A DNA stretch of 52,059 nt from Candidatus Brevefilum sp. (lineage in GTDB: Bacteria; Chloroflexota; Anaerolineae; Anaerolineales; Anaerolineaceae): positions 1-52,059 of the forward strand of contig JARGGB010000011.1 in the NCBI GenBank assembly GCA_029210815.1, given 5' to 3'. Numbering within the stretch: the first letter of the stretch is position 1; each line of letters starts with the position of its first letter. Below are positions 50,689 through 52,059 of this stretch, piece after piece. The notes below the pieces were generated by a model. That model worked only from the letters and a program-made list of their open reading frames with translations, did no database searches and had not been told where the DNA came from. Position numbers and translations under genes: made by a program.

Positions 50689-51165
50689 GTGAATGAGCAG
50701 GTGTTCCTTGCCCTTGGAACGAATATCGGCGATCGCGAAACCAACCTGTGTGAAGCAAGAAAAGCACTGGGGGTGAAGGTGACCATCATCAAGGAATCGC
50801 CCATTTATATTACGCCGCCCTGGGGTTATGAAGACCAGCCGGAATTTCTCAACCAGGTGCTGGAATTGCGAACCAAAATGCGCCCCGGACGCTTGTTAGC
50901 TTATGTAAAACGAATTGAAAAGAAGATGGGACGCCTGAAAACCTTCCGCAACGGGCCGCGACTGATCGATTTGGATATCCTTTTCTATGGTCAAAGGGTG
51001 ATCAAGCGATCCAAACTGCGTATCCCACATCCCAGCCTTCATGAACGCAATTTCGTTCTCGTCCCATTGAAGGATATCGCACCCGAATTCAATCACCCTG
51101 TTTTAAACATGACAGTCGAAACAATGCTTGCAAAAATCAATACAGAAGGTGTGCGCCCGCTGTGA
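50689..51165 (+). CDS. folK: 2-amino-4-hydroxy-6-hydroxymethyldihydropteridine diphosphokinase
   Basis: Transfers pyrophosphate from ATP to the pterin in folate synthesis. The 158-residue product has ALGTNIGDRETNL (about 8-20), PPWGYEDQPEFLNQVLEL, and the signature NGPRLIDLDILFYG (about 87-100) with the two metal Asp residues, then IPHPSLHERNFVLVPLKDI (about 111-129). GTG start directly after hom; its stop overlaps the start codon of the next gene (GTGA). Together with folD in this window it covers part of folate metabolism. Confidence 0.95.
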   Translation: MNEQVFLALGTNIGDRETNLCEARKALGVKVTIIKESPIYITPPWGYEDQPEFLNQVLELRTKMRPGRLLAYVKRIEKKMGRLKTFRNGPRLIDLDILFYGQRVIKRSKLRIPHPSLHERNFVLVPLKDIAPEFNHPVLNMTVETMLAKINTEGVRPL

Positions 51166-52059
51166 CCTTCCTGGCTTTTGCAGCGCTTTTGCTGCCAGGC
51201 ACAGCCTGGTGGGCGTGGATGGGTAAGCGAAAACAGGATCCCATGGTTTCCCTTGCCCAGGTCATTGGCGTCAGCCTGGCGCTAATCATGTTGATTGCCG
51301 AGCTTCTCTTTCTATTCAGGATGGATCTCACAATTGCTGGTCTTCTGTTGATCCTCTTGATTTTTATCATCCTGGGATTTCTCGGGTTCATCAAACGTGG
51401 TTTTCGGTTTCAAAGGAAGTATCTGCCTCATCTCATTATTGGCCTGATTTTATTTGGACTGACTTTGTTTTTACGTTTATACCAGGCTCGAGAGCTTCTG
51501 CTGCCCAACTGGGTGGACTCCCAGCATCATTACCTGATCATCCGTGTCATCCTTGAAAACGGCGGCTTGCCAGAAAGCCTCTCGCCCTACCTTGAGGGAC
51601 CCTTCTATTACCATTTCGGTTATCATGCAGTGACTGCTCTGTTCACCGCGGTAAGCGGTATGGAAATTGGTGATGCAATGCTCCTGTTAGGGCAGGTGCT
51701 GAATGCTGCTGTCAGCCTTTCCACCTATGCCCTGGGGAAAACCCTCTGGCGTGACTGGCGTCCTGCAGCAATCGCGGGCTTATTGGTTAGCTTTGTCACC
51801 CGTATGCCAGCATATTACCTCAGCTGGGGGCGCTATACCTTGCTGACCGGGATGATCTTGCTCCCCTTAGCCATGAGCCTCGCCATCACCATGCTCAAAA
51901 AGCCCCGCCCCTGGCGGCACACGCTGTCACTGGCAGTGCTGACTTCAGGGTTGCTGCTTTCACATTACTTCGCAGCGAGCCTGCTGGCGATCTTCCTGGT
52001 CCTGCTGACGATCGCGCATCTGCTGCCTCGGCTGAAAAATTGGGCAAAAGCCGCCACAG
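51162..52059 (+). CDS. Polytopic membrane protein, GT-C glycosyltransferase-like, 3' part beyond window
   Basis: From GTG 51162 (GTGA overlap with folK) the frame runs 299 codons to the window end without a stop. Many hydrophobic helices are present. After about four helices the segment NWVDSQHHYLIIRVILENGG, LPESLSPYLEGPFYYHFGYH (about 112-150) resembles the first outer loop of GT-C membrane glycosyltransferases, with an Asp after helix 1 and 'YHFGYH'. It may use polyprenyl-phosphate sugars to glycosylate a surface polymer or protein. Without the C-terminal part the family cannot be fixed. Confidence 0.7.
   Translation, partial: MTFLAFAALLLPGTAWWAWMGKRKQDPMVSLAQVIGVSLALIMLIAELLFLFRMDLTIAGLLLILLIFIILGFLGFIKRGFRFQRKYLPHLIIGLILFGLTLFLRLYQARELLLPNWVDSQHHYLIIRVILENGGLPESLSPYLEGPFYYHFGYHAVTALFTAVSGMEIGDAMLLLGQVLNAAVSLSTYALGKTLWRDWRPAAIAGLLVSFVTRMPAYYLSWGRYTLLTGMILLPLAMSLAITMLKKPRPWRHTLSLAVLTSGLLLSHYFAASLLAIFLVLLTIAHLLPRLKNWAKAAT

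Noticed and set aside
1-52059. CRISPR arrays, prophage, insertion sequences, restriction or defence genes
   Set aside because: No regularly spaced repeats, transposase, integrase or defence-type proteins were found in either strand.

Overview
This 52 kb window is a densely packed piece of bacterial chromosome with about 48 protein genes, three tRNA genes and no phage, insertion sequence or CRISPR array. Moderate GC, a group 1 sigma factor with a divergent region 1.1, Maf with a cysteine-containing C-terminal tail, many lipoproteins and membrane proteins with Thr/Pro-rich extracellular stalks, several metallopeptidases and dispersed REP-like hairpins together suggest an anaerobic member of the Chloroflexota, probably class Anaerolineae. 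This is inferred from gene style, not from a marker-gene tree.

Layout. 1-9016 (mostly minus strand): peptide-type ABC substrate-binding lipoprotein (cut by the window edge), rsgA, two tandem class B penicillin-binding proteins, maf, an inverted-repeat element, RNase Z and two small membrane proteins. 9574-11794 (plus): recX overlapping rny (RNase Y). 11953-14893 (minus): Xaa-Pro peptidase, MFS transporter and MBL hydrolase. 14894-17152: simple-sequence repeats, then a promoter, a cysteine-codon leader peptide, cysK and cysE. 17232-24746 (minus): DUF368 transporter, methyltransferase, Thr/Pro stalk protein, three tandem M42 aminopeptidases, orphan solute-binding lipoprotein, small membrane protein and AhpD-like protein. 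25025-27684 (minus): udk, VTT/DedA-like membrane protein and M20 peptidase. 27747-31982: folD, dtd, RNase D, beta-CASP RNase and tRNA-Ser(CGA). 32000-34573 (minus): a broken diacylglycerol-kinase-like gene, a free-standing sigma region 1.1 protein, the housekeeping sigma factor, tRNA-Ser(GCT) and tRNA-Ser(TGA). 34707-42348 (minus): PP2C phosphatase, transmembrane FHA protein, polytopic membrane protein, the purine group xpt-HIT-guaA and a glycosyltransferase. 42526-46876 (plus): sugar symporter, PHP hydrolase and GH13 glucosidase. 46877-47273: REP-like repeats. 47274-52059: lnt, HAD phosphatase, then hom-folK and a polytopic membrane protein cut by the window end.

Themes. Four nucleases of RNA maturation and decay (RNase Z, Y, D and a beta-CASP enzyme) lie here, as do five metallopeptidases of three families plus a peptide-binding lipoprotein, which fits peptide fermentation. 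Envelope functions are prominent (two PBPs, Lnt, two families of polyprenyl-phosphate transporter, PP2C/FHA signalling).

The two most interesting signals are the 89-residue stand-alone homologue of sigma region 1.1 directly downstream of the sigma gene, and the 12-residue Met/Cys leader peptide with an overlapping hairpin upstream of the cysteine biosynthesis operon. Several genes have a -10 hexamer 6-7 nt before the start codon, which suggests leaderless mRNAs. All identifications are from reading motifs; no database search was run.
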